64,000 bases of DNA from Segetibacter aerophilus. Its GTDB lineage: Bacteria > Bacteroidota > Bacteroidia > Chitinophagales > Chitinophagaceae. The notes under the pieces are model-generated. The model saw only the letters and a program-made list of their open reading frames with translations. It searched no databases and was not told the DNA's origin. The position numbers were made by a program, and so were the translations under genes. Positions 1 through 9,442 of this stretch are shown here, in pieces. Each line of letters starts with the position of its first letter. Positions within the stretch are counted from its first letter, which is position 1. Location of the stretch: assembly GCF_007991655.1 (NCBI RefSeq), contig NZ_BJYT01000026.1:1-64000 (forward strand). The letters run 5' to 3'.

Positions 1-8
1 AGTCCCGT

Positions 9-50
9 TGCAAGAACGAAGCCCAGCGGCTTGAGCGATAATAGGAGCTT
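9..50 (+). repeat. Short interspersed repeat, copy 1 of 3
   Basis: Contains GAACGAAGCCCAGCGGCTTG followed by AGCGATAATAGGAGCT. The AAGCC/GGCTT arms form a small hairpin around CAGC. It matches 495-536 over about 40 bases with a few substitutions, and 104-126 over the first half. Confidence 0.65.
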
Positions 51-103
51 AAACGAATTGAAAGAAACATAAACAAAACACTTCGTACGAGAAAGCCATC
101 ACA

Positions 104-126
104 AAGAACGAAGCCCAGCGGCTTGA
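104..126 (+). repeat. Short interspersed repeat, copy 2 of 3 (partial)
   Basis: Carries the AAGAACGAAGCCCAGCGGCT core identical to copy 1, but the homology stops just after the core and the AGCGATAA part is missing. Confidence 0.6.
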
Positions 127-142
127 CCAATTCAAGTTTGCT

Positions 143-169
143 TTTCTTTTTTTTTGATAAAAAAAGAAA
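143..169. repeat. A/T-rich perfect inverted repeat
   Basis: TTTCTTTTTTT (143-153) pairs perfectly with AAAAAAAGAAA (159-169) around a 5-base loop. It could act as a weak terminator for a gene to the left of the window, but it lacks a GC stem, so this is only a structural observation. Confidence 0.4.
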
Positions 170-450
170 CAAAAAAATCAAGACTGCACAGCAAAGGCTA
201 AATATTAGGTAGACATGCTAAATGAAATAAGTCACAACAGGAGAATATAAGGCAGGCATTAGTAGGACTTACAAACTGAGAATACTGCCAAACATTCTTA
301 ACGCCTGTACACCTAATTTTCTTCATGCCTTTTCTATTAGGTCGTAGCAAAAAAAGGAGACAGTAAAGCTGAACAGATATTGTTCGCTAACTAACAACAG
401 TTCTTGCAAAAGGGACATCAGCGGGTTTGGTGTCAAGCGAAGCGAAGGCA

Positions 451-478
451 TTTTGAAACATGCGTAGCAGTTTCAAAA
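451..478. repeat. Inverted repeat TTTTGAAAC...GTTTCAAAA
   Basis: A perfect 9-base-pair stem (451-459 with 470-478) encloses a 10-base loop. It lies just before repeat copy 3 and about 100 bases upstream of the rhamnosidase gene. Function is unknown; it is too A/T-rich to be a confident terminator. Confidence 0.45.
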
Positions 479-494
479 AAAAGCCGGTGGAGTC

Positions 495-536
495 GCGCAA
501 GAACGAAGTCCCGCGGCTCGAGCGATAAATGGAGCT
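495..536 (+). repeat. Short interspersed repeat, copy 3 of 3
   Basis: A diverged copy of the 9-50 repeat. It reads GCAAGAACGAAGTCCCGCGG and then a CTCGAGCGATAAATGGAGCT segment. It ends about 45 bases before the GH106 start, so it may lie in the promoter or leader of that gene. Confidence 0.6.
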
Positions 537-579
537 GAAGAGGCAACTAAAAAAATGAATCAAGATAAATTTTCAAAAA

Positions 580-3500
580 ATGAAAAGTTCATTCAAAAAC
601 CTTCTAAGTATACTTCTTCTCTTTTCATCAACAGCTCACGCCCAATCCAACACAGATAATTTATTAAGAACTTTTGTTACTCCGCCCAACAGCGCCAGGC
701 CGCGTGTGTGGTGGCATTGGATGAATGGCAACATCACTAAAACCGGTATTAGAAAAGATCTTCAATGGATGCATCGTGCAGGCATTGGCGGCTTTCAAAA
801 CTTTGATGCTGCATTTGCAACTCCTCAAATCGTAGAGAAGCGCCTCGTATATATGACACCTGATTGGAAAGAAGCCTTTCAGCTGGCAACAAAGCTTGCA
901 GATTCGCTTCATCTTGAAATGGCTATCGCAGGTTCACCCGGATGGAGTGAAAGCGGGGGACCTTGGGTACAGCCCGAAAGTGGGATGAAAAAAATCGTAT
1001 GGAGCGAAACGAGATTGAAAGGCGGTGCGTCGAATATTACGGTACCAGCGCCTCCGGCGGTAACAGGACCGTTTCAAAGTATACCAAAACAGGCAGGACT
1101 TAGTTTAACAACCGAACAAAAAGAACCTCCAGCCTTTTATAGAGACATCCTCGTGCTTGCTTATAAAGTACCGGAAACAGATGTGCCACTGACTGATTTA
1201 AAACCTGTAGTTACCTCAAGCGGGGGAAGTTTTTCATTAGGTCAATTAGTGGACGGTGATCTTTCCAAGACCTCTCTTTTACCAATTGATTCAATTAAAG
1301 GCTACGCATGGATACAGTTTGCATTTGCTCAACCGCAAACAATCAAAGCGATCACAATGGTTGGCGGCGGAGACAAAGGTCCTTTTGGACTTAACGGAGA
1401 ATTGAAAGACAACCGAAGTCTTGAAGTAAGTGATGATGGACAAAATTTTACGCGGGTAAGTTATATTCCTGCCAGCAATGTTCTGCAGCAAACCATTTCA
1501 ATACCTGCTACTACAGCCCGGTATTTCAGGGTAACCGTTAAAAACCCTGCTGCTGGAGGCTTTGGTGCAGCGTTTGGAGGAGCGAGGCCGAAACCTCCTA
1601 TGGGAACAGAGATCGCTGAGCTTGTTTTACATACTTGTTCTCGAATCAACATGTTTGAGGAAAAGGCCGCCTTCGCACCAGCCACCGGGCTGTATACAAA
1701 AGCAACAACAGGAACTACCGAACATATAGAAACCAAAGACATCGTTGATGTAACGTCTAAGTTAAATGCAGATGGTACACTAAACTGGACTGTGCCTCCC
1801 GGCAGCTGGAAGGTTGTTCGTTTTGGTTATTCTCTTACAGGCATCACCAACCACCCGGCCTCCCCTGAAGCAACTGGCCTGGAGGTGGATAAACTAGATC
1901 CTGCTGCAGTTAAAAATTACTTTGAGAATTATTTAAACCAGTATAAAGAAGCGACCGGAGGATTGATGGGAAATAAAGGCGGATTGCAGTTTATGGTAAC
2001 CGATAGTTGGGAAGCAGGGGCGCAAAACTGGACTCCAAACATGTTGCAGGAGTTTCAAAAGAGGCGCGGCTATAGCATGGTGCAATGGATGCCGGCATTA
2101 ACTGGCCAGGTTGTGCAAAGTGCAGAAGCAAGTGAACGATTTCTTTGGGATTTTAGAAAGACTTTGAGTGACCTGGTGGCCGAATACCATTACGATCAGT
2201 TGACGACCTTATTGCAACAATATGGCATGAAACGCTATTCCGAGTCGCACGAAGACCGGAGGGCAATTATTGCTGATGGTATGGAAGTGAAACGTACAGC
2301 TACGATTCCTATGTCGGCTATGTGGACACCGGGACCGGGTAACCGGGCAGACCAAACAAGGTTCGTAGCAGATATTCGCGAGTCAGCATCTGTCGCACAT
2401 ATTTATGGTCAAAACCTGGTAGCAGCTGAGTCACTAACTGCTATTGGAGTTGGTGGTTTTGCATGGTCTTATTCGCCTGAAAATTTAAAACCCACTGCTG
2501 ATCTCGAACTGGCAAGTGGAGTAAACCGTTTTGTAATACACACTTCTGTTCACCAACCAGTAGACAATAAAATACCGGGACTTGGACTAGGACCATTCGG
2601 GCAATGGTTCAACCGGCATGAAACATGGGCAGAGCAGGCAAAAGCATGGACCGATTATCTTTCGCGCAGCAGCTACCTGTTGCAACAGGGTAGGTTCGTA
2701 GCCGATGCACTTTATTATTACGGAGAAGACAACAACATCACATCATTGTATGGTAACGGCTTGCCCAATATTCCATATGGTTACAACTATGACTTTGTAA
2801 ATGCAGATGCATTGGTAAATCTCTTGTCTGTAAAAGACGGAAAGATCGTTACACCATCTGGTATGAGCTATAGGGTGCTTATGTTAGATAGCAACGCAAC
2901 AAAAATGTCATTACCTGTTTTACGTAAATTAAGAACGCTGGTAAAAGCAGGAGCAACTGTTACCGGTATTACACCTGTCGGTACTCCCAGCCTTGCTGAT
3001 GACTCGAAAGAGTTTGAACGAATTAAAGACGAAATTTGGAATTCAGGCAATAACAGAGTTTCCTCTAATAAGGCGCTAAGTGAAGTTTTGAAAGGGCTTA
3101 ATATTACGCCTGATTTTGCTTATTCTAAACGAGATGAAAGCACGAAGCTTTTGTTTGTGCACAGGAAATTATCTGACAGGGATTTGTATTGGGTGAACAA
3201 TCGTAATCATAGGAAAGAAGATGTACAGGCAACTTTTCGAATAACGGGAAAAGTGCCCGAAATCTGGCATCCTGAAACAGGGAGGACCGAGCCGGCATCT
3301 TATGAAATAGCAAATGGCGTTACGAAAGTAGATATGCATCTGCAACCTGATGATGCAGTGTTTGTTATTTTTAAAATGCCTGCAACGAAAACAGCTGTAA
3401 AAGTTCCGGCACCTTCTGAAAAAGTGTTGGTAGCTGTTGATGGTGAGTGGGATGTAAGTTTCCAGCCTAATCGTGGTGCTCCCGCTAAGAGCGTTTTTAA

Positions 3501-3918
3501 CCAATTAAATTCATGGACTGAAAACACAGATCCTGGGATTAAATATTTTTCCGGTACAGCAACTTATACAAAAACGATTAATGCGCCTGCCGCATGGTTC
3601 GGCAATAAAAAACTAGAAACATCGATTGATCTAACAGATGTAAAGAACATTGCGGAGGTTATGGTTAATGGAAAATCAGCAGGAATTGTTTGGAAACAAC
3701 CCTACCGTGTAAAGATCACCAATGCACTGAAAGTTGGGGCAAATAAACTGGAAATAAAGGTTACGAACCTTTGGCCCAATCGGCTAATTGGAGATCAACA
3801 ACCGGGTGTTACAAATAAGATTACTTATACTACCATGCCTTTTTATCAAGCGGGTTCACCGCTGTTGCCTTCAGGCTTACTAGGACCGGTAAAGATTATA
3901 TCAGTCAATAAGAATTGA
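580..3918 (+). CDS. GH106-like alpha-L-rhamnosidase, secreted
   Basis: A 1112-residue secreted glycoside hydrolase expected to release L-rhamnose from pectic or other plant polysaccharides in the periplasm or at the surface. A signal peptide (about 1-22, ending AHAQ) is followed by the family hallmark PRVWWHWMNGNITKTGIRKD. Acidic residues in VTDSWEAGAQNW and SESHED are candidates for the catalytic pair, but I did not assign them. Residues around 205-330 resemble a discoidin-type (F5/8C) carbohydrate-binding insert. The last 130 residues resemble a GH2-type galactose-binding sandwich. The length is normal for GH106. The secreted esterase gene 56 bases downstream suggests a shared substrate, perhaps an acetylated pectin. 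The family call is firm; the substrate is inferred. Confidence 0.88.
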   Translation: MKSSFKNLLSILLLFSSTAHAQSNTDNLLRTFVTPPNSARPRVWWHWMNGNITKTGIRKDLQWMHRAGIGGFQNFDAAFATPQIVEKRLVYMTPDWKEAFQLATKLADSLHLEMAIAGSPGWSESGGPWVQPESGMKKIVWSETRLKGGASNITVPAPPAVTGPFQSIPKQAGLSLTTEQKEPPAFYRDILVLAYKVPETDVPLTDLKPVVTSSGGSFSLGQLVDGDLSKTSLLPIDSIKGYAWIQFAFAQPQTIKAITMVGGGDKGPFGLNGELKDNRSLEVSDDGQNFTRVSYIPASNVLQQTISIPATTARYFRVTVKNPAAGGFGAAFGGARPKPPMGTEIAELVLHTCSRINMFEEKAAFAPATGLYTKATTGTTEHIETKDIVDVTSKLNADGTLNWTVPPGSWKVVRFGYSLTGITNHPASPEATGLEVDKLDPAAVKNYFENYLNQYKEATGGLMGNKGGLQFMVTDSWEAGAQNWTPNMLQEFQKRRGYSMVQWMPALTGQVVQSAEASERFLWDFRKTLSDLVAEYHYDQLTTLLQQYGMKRYSESHEDRRAIIADGMEVKRTATIPMSAMWTPGPGNRADQTRFVADIRESASVAHIYGQNLVAAESLTAIGVGGFAWSYSPENLKPTADLELASGVNRFVIHTSVHQPVDNKIPGLGLGPFGQWFNRHETWAEQAKAWTDYLSRSSYLLQQGRFVADALYYYGEDNNITSLYGNGLPNIPYGYNYDFVNADALVNLLSVKDGKIVTPSGMSYRVLMLDSNATKMSLPVLRKLRTLVKAGATVTGITPVGTPSLADDSKEFERIKDEIWNSGNNRVSSNKALSEVLKGLNITPDFAYSKRDESTKLLFVHRKLSDRDLYWVNNRNHRKEDVQATFRITGKVPEIWHPETGRTEPASYEIANGVTKVDMHLQPDDAVFVIFKMPATKTAVKVPAPSEKVLVAVDGEWDVSFQPNRGAPAKSVFNQLNSWTENTDPGIKYFSGTATYTKTINAPAAWFGNKKLETSIDLTDVKNIAEVMVNGKSAGIVWKQPYRVKITNALKVGANKLEIKVTNLWPNRLIGDQQPGVTNKITYTTMPFYQAGSPLLPSGLLGPVKIISVNKN

Positions 3919-3974
3919 ATAATTTGATACATTACAGACTTAATAAAATTCCCTTCAAAAACAATTAAAGTAAA

Positions 3975-4847
3975 ATGAAAAACGCCCGCTTACTTCTTTG
4001 TATTCTTTTTATAGCTCACAGCTTTTCATCCTTTGCTGCGACGGTGGATTCTATTGATATCGCCAGCGCTGCAATGGGTAAAACTTATAAAGCAGCGGTT
4101 GTACTTCCTGCTTCGTATGCTAAAAATAAAACTGCTTATCCTGTCTTGTATCTACTGCATGGTGGCGGCGGTCACTTTAGAGATTGGCTTACTTCGACTC
4201 CCGATAAGATGCTGGTTAAGAACCTTGCCGATCAGTACAACCTTATCATTGTAATGCCGGAAGGCGAAACATTTGGCTGGTATTTAAACAGTCCGCTGGA
4301 TAAAACAAACCAGTTCGAAACGTACATTTCTGAAGAAGTGATTTCTAAGATAGACAATACCTATAGAACTATAAAGGATCGAAAAGGAAGAGTTATTACT
4401 GGCTTATCAATGGGCGGACATGGCGCTTTATATTTATCTACCCGTCATCCAAATTTGTTTGTAGCTGCAGGCAGTATGAGTGGAGCACTGGATTTGAAAA
4501 CAGCAAATTGGAAAGTTCCCGCAGAATTTATTACAAGGGTAAATACAGGATTCGAAAAACTATTAGGGCGTGATACCTTAACCACGCGCTACTATGATAA
4601 CTCTGTTGTAAACATGGCTGATAAAATGAAGGCGAATAATCTACCGTTGATCATAGACATTGGTGTCGATGACTTTTTAATTGAACCCAACCGCGAGCTT
4701 CACCGCCGCCTCGTCTACAACCACACACCTCACGACTACACAGAAAGACCAGGTGGCCATACCTGGGATTATTGGGAGAACTCATTGCCTTATCATGCAG
4801 CCTTCTTTCATAAAATCTTAAAGGCAAATGGTGTTGTAGTGCAATAA
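3975..4847 (+). CDS. Secreted esterase (putative esterase family, alpha/beta hydrolase)
   Basis: A 290-residue alpha/beta hydrolase of the esterase D/feruloyl-esterase-like family (PF00756). The signal peptide covers about residues 1-21. LHGGGGHFRDW supplies the oxyanion-hole region. The nucleophile is Ser145 in GLSMGGHGAL. The acid is probably Asp232 in DIGVDDFLIEPN, and the base is His262 in PGGHTWDYW. Members remove acyl groups from carbohydrates or small esters. Position directly behind the GH106 enzyme, on the same strand and probably in the same transcript, suggests de-esterification of the same glycan. The exact substrate cannot be read from the sequence. Confidence 0.85.
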   Translation: MKNARLLLCILFIAHSFSSFAATVDSIDIASAAMGKTYKAAVVLPASYAKNKTAYPVLYLLHGGGGHFRDWLTSTPDKMLVKNLADQYNLIIVMPEGETFGWYLNSPLDKTNQFETYISEEVISKIDNTYRTIKDRKGRVITGLSMGGHGALYLSTRHPNLFVAAGSMSGALDLKTANWKVPAEFITRVNTGFEKLLGRDTLTTRYYDNSVVNMADKMKANNLPLIIDIGVDDFLIEPNRELHRRLVYNHTPHDYTERPGGHTWDYWENSLPYHAAFFHKILKANGVVVQ

Positions 4848-4878
4848 AAATTTGGGCTGAATCAGCTAAATAGTGTAT

Positions 4879-4910
4879 AAAAAGTTCAAGGGAGTGACAC
4901 AACCATGTCA
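4879..4910 (+). repeat. Interspersed GTACAAG-type repeat, copy 1
   Basis: Reads AAAAAGTTCAAGGGAGTGACACAACC, the T-GAC-A version of the core. ACACAAC (4897-4903) can pair with GTTGTGT (4917-4923), extended by GTG/CAC across a bulge, so this copy forms a hairpin downstream of the esterase stop. Confidence 0.6.
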
Positions 4911-5129
4911 GGTGAAGTTGTGTGGCTCACACCCATATTTTTACTCCTTTAATTGGGTTTCAGTCTTGCGTTAGCTATTTTTTCAGCATCCTTTTTAATT
5001 TCTGTAACCTATACCACTTATCTAAAAATAGCGCCGTTCATCCTATAACATACTACTATATAATACCTAGTACTCATCTTTGTCCTGTAATCCACAATGG
5101 CAAGTACTAATAAAAATAAAAACAGTAGT

Positions 5130-7580
5130 ATGAATACAATAATACCAATCCTGATATTCGTCCTTACAAGTCTCTCGTTAACAGGTTTTGCCCAGCAGGT
5201 TAAGGGTAAAATAAGCGGTTCAGTAATCGACGGAAATACAAAAACAATTGAGTCGGCTAACATTACTTTGCTAAGAGCAAAAGACTCGTCGCTTGTAAAG
5301 ATTAGCGCTTCTGACAAAACCGGAAACTATAGTTTCGACAATATTAATGAAGGAAAATACCTTGTGTCAATTTCTGCTGTTGCACATCAACTTGCTTTTT
5401 CAAAAGTGGTTGAACTTAATGCAAATAACCTGTTGATCACTTTATCTGCTATCAGGCTCGTTCCAAAATCTAAAACGTTGAGCGAAGTTACCGTATCAGT
5501 TAAAAGACCGTTGATCGAACAAAGGCCGGGAATGACTGTACTAAATGTAGATGCTTCCCCTACAAACGCCGGACAAAACGCTCTTGAGTTGCTTGAAAAA
5601 TCACCCGGAGTGTCCATCGATAACGACGGTAATATCAGCTTAAAAGGTAAGCAAGGTGTAATGGTATTGATTGATGGTAAGCCTACTTACATGAGTCCAA
5701 CTGACCTTGCTGCCTTCCTAAAAAATATGCAGAGCAGTAACCTCGACCAGATAGAGATCATTACGAATCCTCCTGCTAAATATGATGCTGCCGGCAACTC
5801 CGGGATCATTAATATCAAAACAAAAAAAGGCACCATAAAAGGCATGAACGGTAGCGCCAATGCGGGCTACACCCAGGGATATTATGGACGGTTCAACGCG
5901 GGTACCAATCTTAACTACCGTAACAACAAGTTGAACTTATTTGGTGGCTTAAACGCCGGAACGTACCACGGCTATAACAGGCTTAGTATTATTCGCAAGT
6001 TTTACGGCAACGATCATAAAACGCTTGCCGGCATGGGCGACCAGGTTTCTTTGACAAATTTTAAAGGCAACTATGAAAGCTTCAAAGCAGGCCTTGATTA
6101 CTATTTTTCTAAGAAAGATGTGGCTGGATTTGTAATAAACGGCAACTTCGGAATAAACAAGCAAGACCCCGGAAGCAATTCAAATGTGAGTGATGAAAGA
6201 GGATCGATCCTGTACAGGCTTAGATCAGAAGCTTTTAACAAATCGAACTCTCAAAACCTTTCGGCAAACGCCAACTATAAGCACACATTCGACTCAACTG
6301 GCCGCGAAATAACTGTAGATGCCGACTATGCTTACTACGACAACATGAGCAACAATAACCTGAACACGCAAAGTTATAATGCTGAGAATGTTAAGAACGG
6401 AGAAACAGTTAGCCTGGCAGGTACTATTCCTTCAATCATTAGAATTTATAGTGCTAAGGCCGATTATATTCATCCTTTTAAAAGCGGTATCAGGCTCGAA
6501 AGCGGGGTTAAAACAAGTTTTGTAAATACCGACAACCAGGTCGAATATCTTAGAAACAGCGGTTACGGATGGAGCATGGACAACAGGAGCAACCACTTTA
6601 TTTACAAAGAAAATATTAATGCTGCTTATGCAATTCTGTCTAAAAAACTTAAAAAGTGGGACGTGACTGCAGGATTGAGAGTAGAGAACACGGTTTCGAA
6701 AGGCCGCCAGATTAAGAATGACTCAACCTTCAACCGTAGTTATACCAACTTGTTTCCAAACGTTGGAGTTGGATACGCTGCCGGCAAAAAGAATCAGATC
6801 AACATGAGCTATAGCCGTAGAATTGCACGTCCTGATTATGATGCCCTTAATCCTTTCGTTTACTTTATCGACTCGCTTACTTATTCCCAGGGTAATCCAT
6901 ACCTACAGCCACAGTTCACAAACAACTTCGAGTTAAGTCATACCTACAACAGGTTCCTGACTACCACTGTTAACTATACACAAACCGACGACATCATCAC
7001 CCAGTTACTAAAGCAGGATACAGAGAAGAAAACTACTTACCAGACAAGGGAAAACTTTAGCAGCATGAAACAGTGGGGTGTAGCGGTAATGGCTAATATA
7101 CCTGTAAGAAAATGGTGGAACACAAACTTGTATGCCAACGTCTTTAATAACCACTATTCAGGTATTTACCAAAACGATCCGATAAACATTAGTACTACTA
7201 GTTTAATGACAAATATTACTAATAGTTTCACACTCGGTAAGGGTTGGAATGCCGAAGTAAGTGGTTGGTATCGCAGTAAAGGTGTAGATGGTTTACTGGT
7301 TGCAAACCCAATGGGTGCCGTCAATTCTGCCATTACAAAACAAATGTTTAAGAAAAAAGGCAGCTTGAAATTTGGTGTCAGGGATATCTTCAGCACACAA
7401 CAGTTTAGTGGTTATGCAAAGTATAGCGATGTGGATGTTATTGTAAAATCAAGAAGAGACAGCCGCCAGTACAGCCTTACCTTCACTTATCGTTTTGGTA
7501 AAACAAACATACCATCAGAGCGTAGAAAAACAGGTGGCGCTAATGATGAACAGAATAGGGTAAAAAGCGGCGGACAGTAA
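5130..7580 (+). CDS. Outer membrane beta-barrel protein (carboxypeptidase-regulatory domain, TonB-receptor-like)
   Basis: Large outer membrane protein with a signal peptide (MNTIIPILIFVLTSLSLTGF, cleaved near AQQ), an N-terminal Ig-like carboxypeptidase-regulatory domain (about 25-115), a plug-like segment with LLEKSPGVSIDNDGNISLKG, and a C-terminal barrel of the OMP_b-brl family. It resembles TonB-dependent receptors but has the PF14905 barrel. I chose the ATG at 5130 because the frame opens at 5097 with a polar stretch (MASTNKNKNSS) that would spoil the signal peptide. The ligand is unknown. A strong hairpin follows the stop. It may work with the upstream GH106/esterase pair, but a 280-base gap holding a repeat separates them. 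Confidence 0.85.
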   Translation: MNTIIPILIFVLTSLSLTGFAQQVKGKISGSVIDGNTKTIESANITLLRAKDSSLVKISASDKTGNYSFDNINEGKYLVSISAVAHQLAFSKVVELNANNLLITLSAIRLVPKSKTLSEVTVSVKRPLIEQRPGMTVLNVDASPTNAGQNALELLEKSPGVSIDNDGNISLKGKQGVMVLIDGKPTYMSPTDLAAFLKNMQSSNLDQIEIITNPPAKYDAAGNSGIINIKTKKGTIKGMNGSANAGYTQGYYGRFNAGTNLNYRNNKLNLFGGLNAGTYHGYNRLSIIRKFYGNDHKTLAGMGDQVSLTNFKGNYESFKAGLDYYFSKKDVAGFVINGNFGINKQDPGSNSNVSDERGSILYRLRSEAFNKSNSQNLSANANYKHTFDSTGREITVDADYAYYDNMSNNNLNTQSYNAENVKNGETVSLAGTIPSIIRIYSAKADYIHPFKSGIRLESGVKTSFVNTDNQVEYLRNSGYGWSMDNRSNHFIYKENINAAYAILSKKLKKWDVTAGLRVENTVSKGRQIKNDSTFNRSYTNLFPNVGVGYAAGKKNQINMSYSRRIARPDYDALNPFVYFIDSLTYSQGNPYLQPQFTNNFELSHTYNRFLTTTVNYTQTDDIITQLLKQDTEKKTTYQTRENFSSMKQWGVAVMANIPVRKWWNTNLYANVFNNHYSGIYQNDPINISTTSLMTNITNSFTLGKGWNAEVSGWYRSKGVDGLLVANPMGAVNSAITKQMFKKKGSLKFGVRDIFSTQQFSGYAKYSDVDVIVKSRRDSRQYSLTFTYRFGKTNIPSERRKTGGANDEQNRVKSGGQ

Positions 7581-7614
7581 GCAGGCAGGGTTTAGCAATC
7601 GTTTATATACAAGT

Positions 7615-7660
7615 ACAAATAATAGAGTTCCTCTTGCAGGAACTTTATTATTTGTATGAT
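7615..7660 (+). terminator. Long-stem terminator-like hairpin after the beta-barrel gene
   Basis: Arms 7615-7631 and 7639-7655 form a 17-base-pair stem with one G-T wobble around a TCTTGCA loop. The inner part is AGTTCC/GGAACT and the outer part is A/T-rich, as in many Bacteroidota terminators. It sits 34 bases after the stop at 7580. Confidence 0.75.
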
Positions 7661-7728
7661 ACTATTAATCTTTTAAAGCCTTAAATCTCAGTTCTCTCTT
7701 AAAATATTGTACGGAGCTTTTGGAGCGG

Positions 7729-7793
7729 GCTTCATCACTTCTTTCAGCATCGTTGTGTCACTCACTTATACTTTTAATAGTCTACTCGGCCCC
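7729..7793 (-). repeat. Interspersed GTACAAG-type repeat, copy 2
   Basis: On the minus strand it reads AAAAGTATAAGTGAGTGACA then CAACGATGCTG. Bases 7729-7771 match 9388-9430 at 40 of 43 positions in the same orientation. The left end on the minus strand, GGGGCCGAGTAGAC, is roughly the inverse of the TCGGCCC right end of copy 4, suggesting a palindromic full-length unit. Confidence 0.75.
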
Positions 7794-8033
7794 ACGACTA
7801 ATGCCCCTGCTAACAAATTTGGAAATAACTGCCTTTGTATTCTGTCGTCATTGTGCGGCTGATTTTACTCAAATTATAGGCGTTTCTTTTTAGCTGGTAA
7901 ATAACCGAATATTTAGGTAGAGGTTGCACGAATCACAACGTACTAGAAACGAATGATGTACAATTAATAACCACAACGGGTAATGTTTGGAGTATCGTTT
8001 GCAAACATAGGTAGATTTTATATATACGACGAG

Positions 8034-9299
8034 ATGCTCAAAGTGCCATTCCTTTTTTTTGCCCTGTTTACCACAATCTATGTTATTGCGCAAGACACAA
8101 CCGCAGCTAAGCTAAAAGTCTTTATTGACTGCCGGGTGGGCTGTGATATCCGCTTTTTTAAAACTGAGATCAACATCCTTGATTTTGTAAACGATAGAGA
8201 TGCTGCTGATGTGCATGTTCTTATAAACGCTCAGCGACTTGGAAGTGGCGGTAACCAGTACCAGCTAAACTTTTATGGTCAAAACAATTATAAGAATTAT
8301 ATCGATACACTTTATTTTGCCACAAAGCCAAATGCCTCATCGGCAATAGTGCGCGAGCAGCTCGTCCGTTACCTAATGTTTGGGTTTACACCCCTGGTAG
8401 CCAAAACCGCCTATGGGAACGACATAAAGATCACTATGAAAGGTAAAAAAAGTGCAAATGAAAATGCAGAAGATACAAAAGACAAATGGAATTACTGGGT
8501 ATACAATGTAGGTGTTAACGGCCAGTTGAGTGCTGACCAGGTGTATAGGACCAGGATCTTTAGTTCAAACATTTCAGCCAACAGGGTTACTGATAAATTA
8601 AAGGTTCATTTTGACGGGCATGGTGCGATCTATAATACAAGATATAGTTATCCGAGCGGTGATACTACAACCACCTACCTTGTTAAAAATAGTGATTATG
8701 GTTTCAATGTACATGTCATAAAGTCGCTTACAGCACACTGGAGTGTTGGTTCCCGGGCTAGTTTCTCAAATAATACTTTTAGCAATATTCGACGCAAGCT
8801 CTACTTCAAGCCTTCCATAGAATACAACATCTATAATTTCAAAGATGTAAACAACCGATACCTGGTCATTCGTTACGGTGTCGATATAAATAATTACAAT
8901 TTTTACGACACCACACTCTATAATAAAATCAGGGAAACACTCGTAGGTCATCAGCTCTCTTTAACACTCTCGCTGAATAAAAAATGGGGTTCAATTAATA
9001 CCGGGATGCATTACCGCAATTTTTTAAAGGACCGAAAGCTTAATAGTATGGGCATCAGTTCAAATGTAGATGTGAGAGTGACCGGCGCTCTTTCGTTTTA
9101 TATAAACATAAACGGTAGTATCGTACATGACCAGGTAAACCTGGTAAAAGGAGGTGGAACAGAGCAGGAGATTCTAACCAGGAAGCGGCAGATCGCATCT
9201 AACTTTAATTATTATACTTCGTTCGGTGTAAACTTCCGCTTCGGAAGCATTTTGAACAATTTCGTCAACCCCCGTTTCGATGGCTACGGCGGTTTTTAA
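8034..9299 (+). CDS. Conserved secreted or outer membrane protein of unknown function
   Basis: A 421-residue protein starting MLKVPFLFFALFTTIYVIAQ, a good signal peptide. An upstream in-frame ATG at 7983 would add 17 residues ahead of it and is less likely. The N-terminal domain (about 25-140) has the pattern VFIDCRVGCDIRFF...FVNDRDAADVHVLI, which I recognise only as recurring in Bacteroidota proteins annotated as hypothetical. The C-terminal half is rich in alternating aromatic/polar beta strands and ends near an aromatic residue (FDGYGGF), consistent with a barrel. It stands alone between two direct copies of an interspersed repeat. No function is assigned. Confidence 0.7.
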   Translation: MLKVPFLFFALFTTIYVIAQDTTAAKLKVFIDCRVGCDIRFFKTEINILDFVNDRDAADVHVLINAQRLGSGGNQYQLNFYGQNNYKNYIDTLYFATKPNASSAIVREQLVRYLMFGFTPLVAKTAYGNDIKITMKGKKSANENAEDTKDKWNYWVYNVGVNGQLSADQVYRTRIFSSNISANRVTDKLKVHFDGHGAIYNTRYSYPSGDTTTTYLVKNSDYGFNVHVIKSLTAHWSVGSRASFSNNTFSNIRRKLYFKPSIEYNIYNFKDVNNRYLVIRYGVDINNYNFYDTTLYNKIRETLVGHQLSLTLSLNKKWGSINTGMHYRNFLKDRKLNSMGISSNVDVRVTGALSFYININGSIVHDQVNLVKGGGTEQEILTRKRQIASNFNYYTSFGVNFRFGSILNNFVNPRFDGYGGF

Positions 9300-9387
9300 G
9301 AGATTTAAATCTGGCACTCCCGGAAGATATAATGCTAAACCACTTTTGCTTTCTTCTTTTGTAAGGTTCCGATTCTTTTTGGTACCA

Positions 9388-9430
9388 GCTTAATCACTTC
9401 TTTCAACATCGTTGTGTCACTCACTTGTAC
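9388..9430 (-). repeat. Interspersed GTACAAG-type repeat, copy 3
   Basis: On the minus strand it reads GTACAAGTGAGTGACACAAC then GATGTTGAAAG. It differs at only 3 of 43 bases from copy 2, with the same orientation, so the pair brackets the 8034-9299 gene. It ends about 12 bases before the thrB -33 element. Confidence 0.8.
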
Positions 9431-9442
9431 AGAAAATCAATT

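Larger units (their letters stand above)
1..579. other. Non-coding left-edge region with short repeats
   Basis: No convincing reading frame crosses this stretch on either strand. It contains three copies of a GAACGAAGCCCAGCGGCTTG-like repeat (9-50, 104-126, 495-536), an A/T hairpin at 143-169 and an inverted repeat at 451-478, listed separately. No tRNA or rRNA signature was seen. It may be the tail of a repeat-rich intergenic region whose other half lies outside the window. Confidence 0.6.
7581..8033. other. Intergenic region with terminator and repeat copy 2
   Basis: About 450 bases without a gene. It holds the terminator at 7615-7660 and the minus-oriented interspersed repeat at 7729-7793. 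I see nothing else identifiable, and no clear TAnnTTTG promoter for the next gene. Confidence 0.6.
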
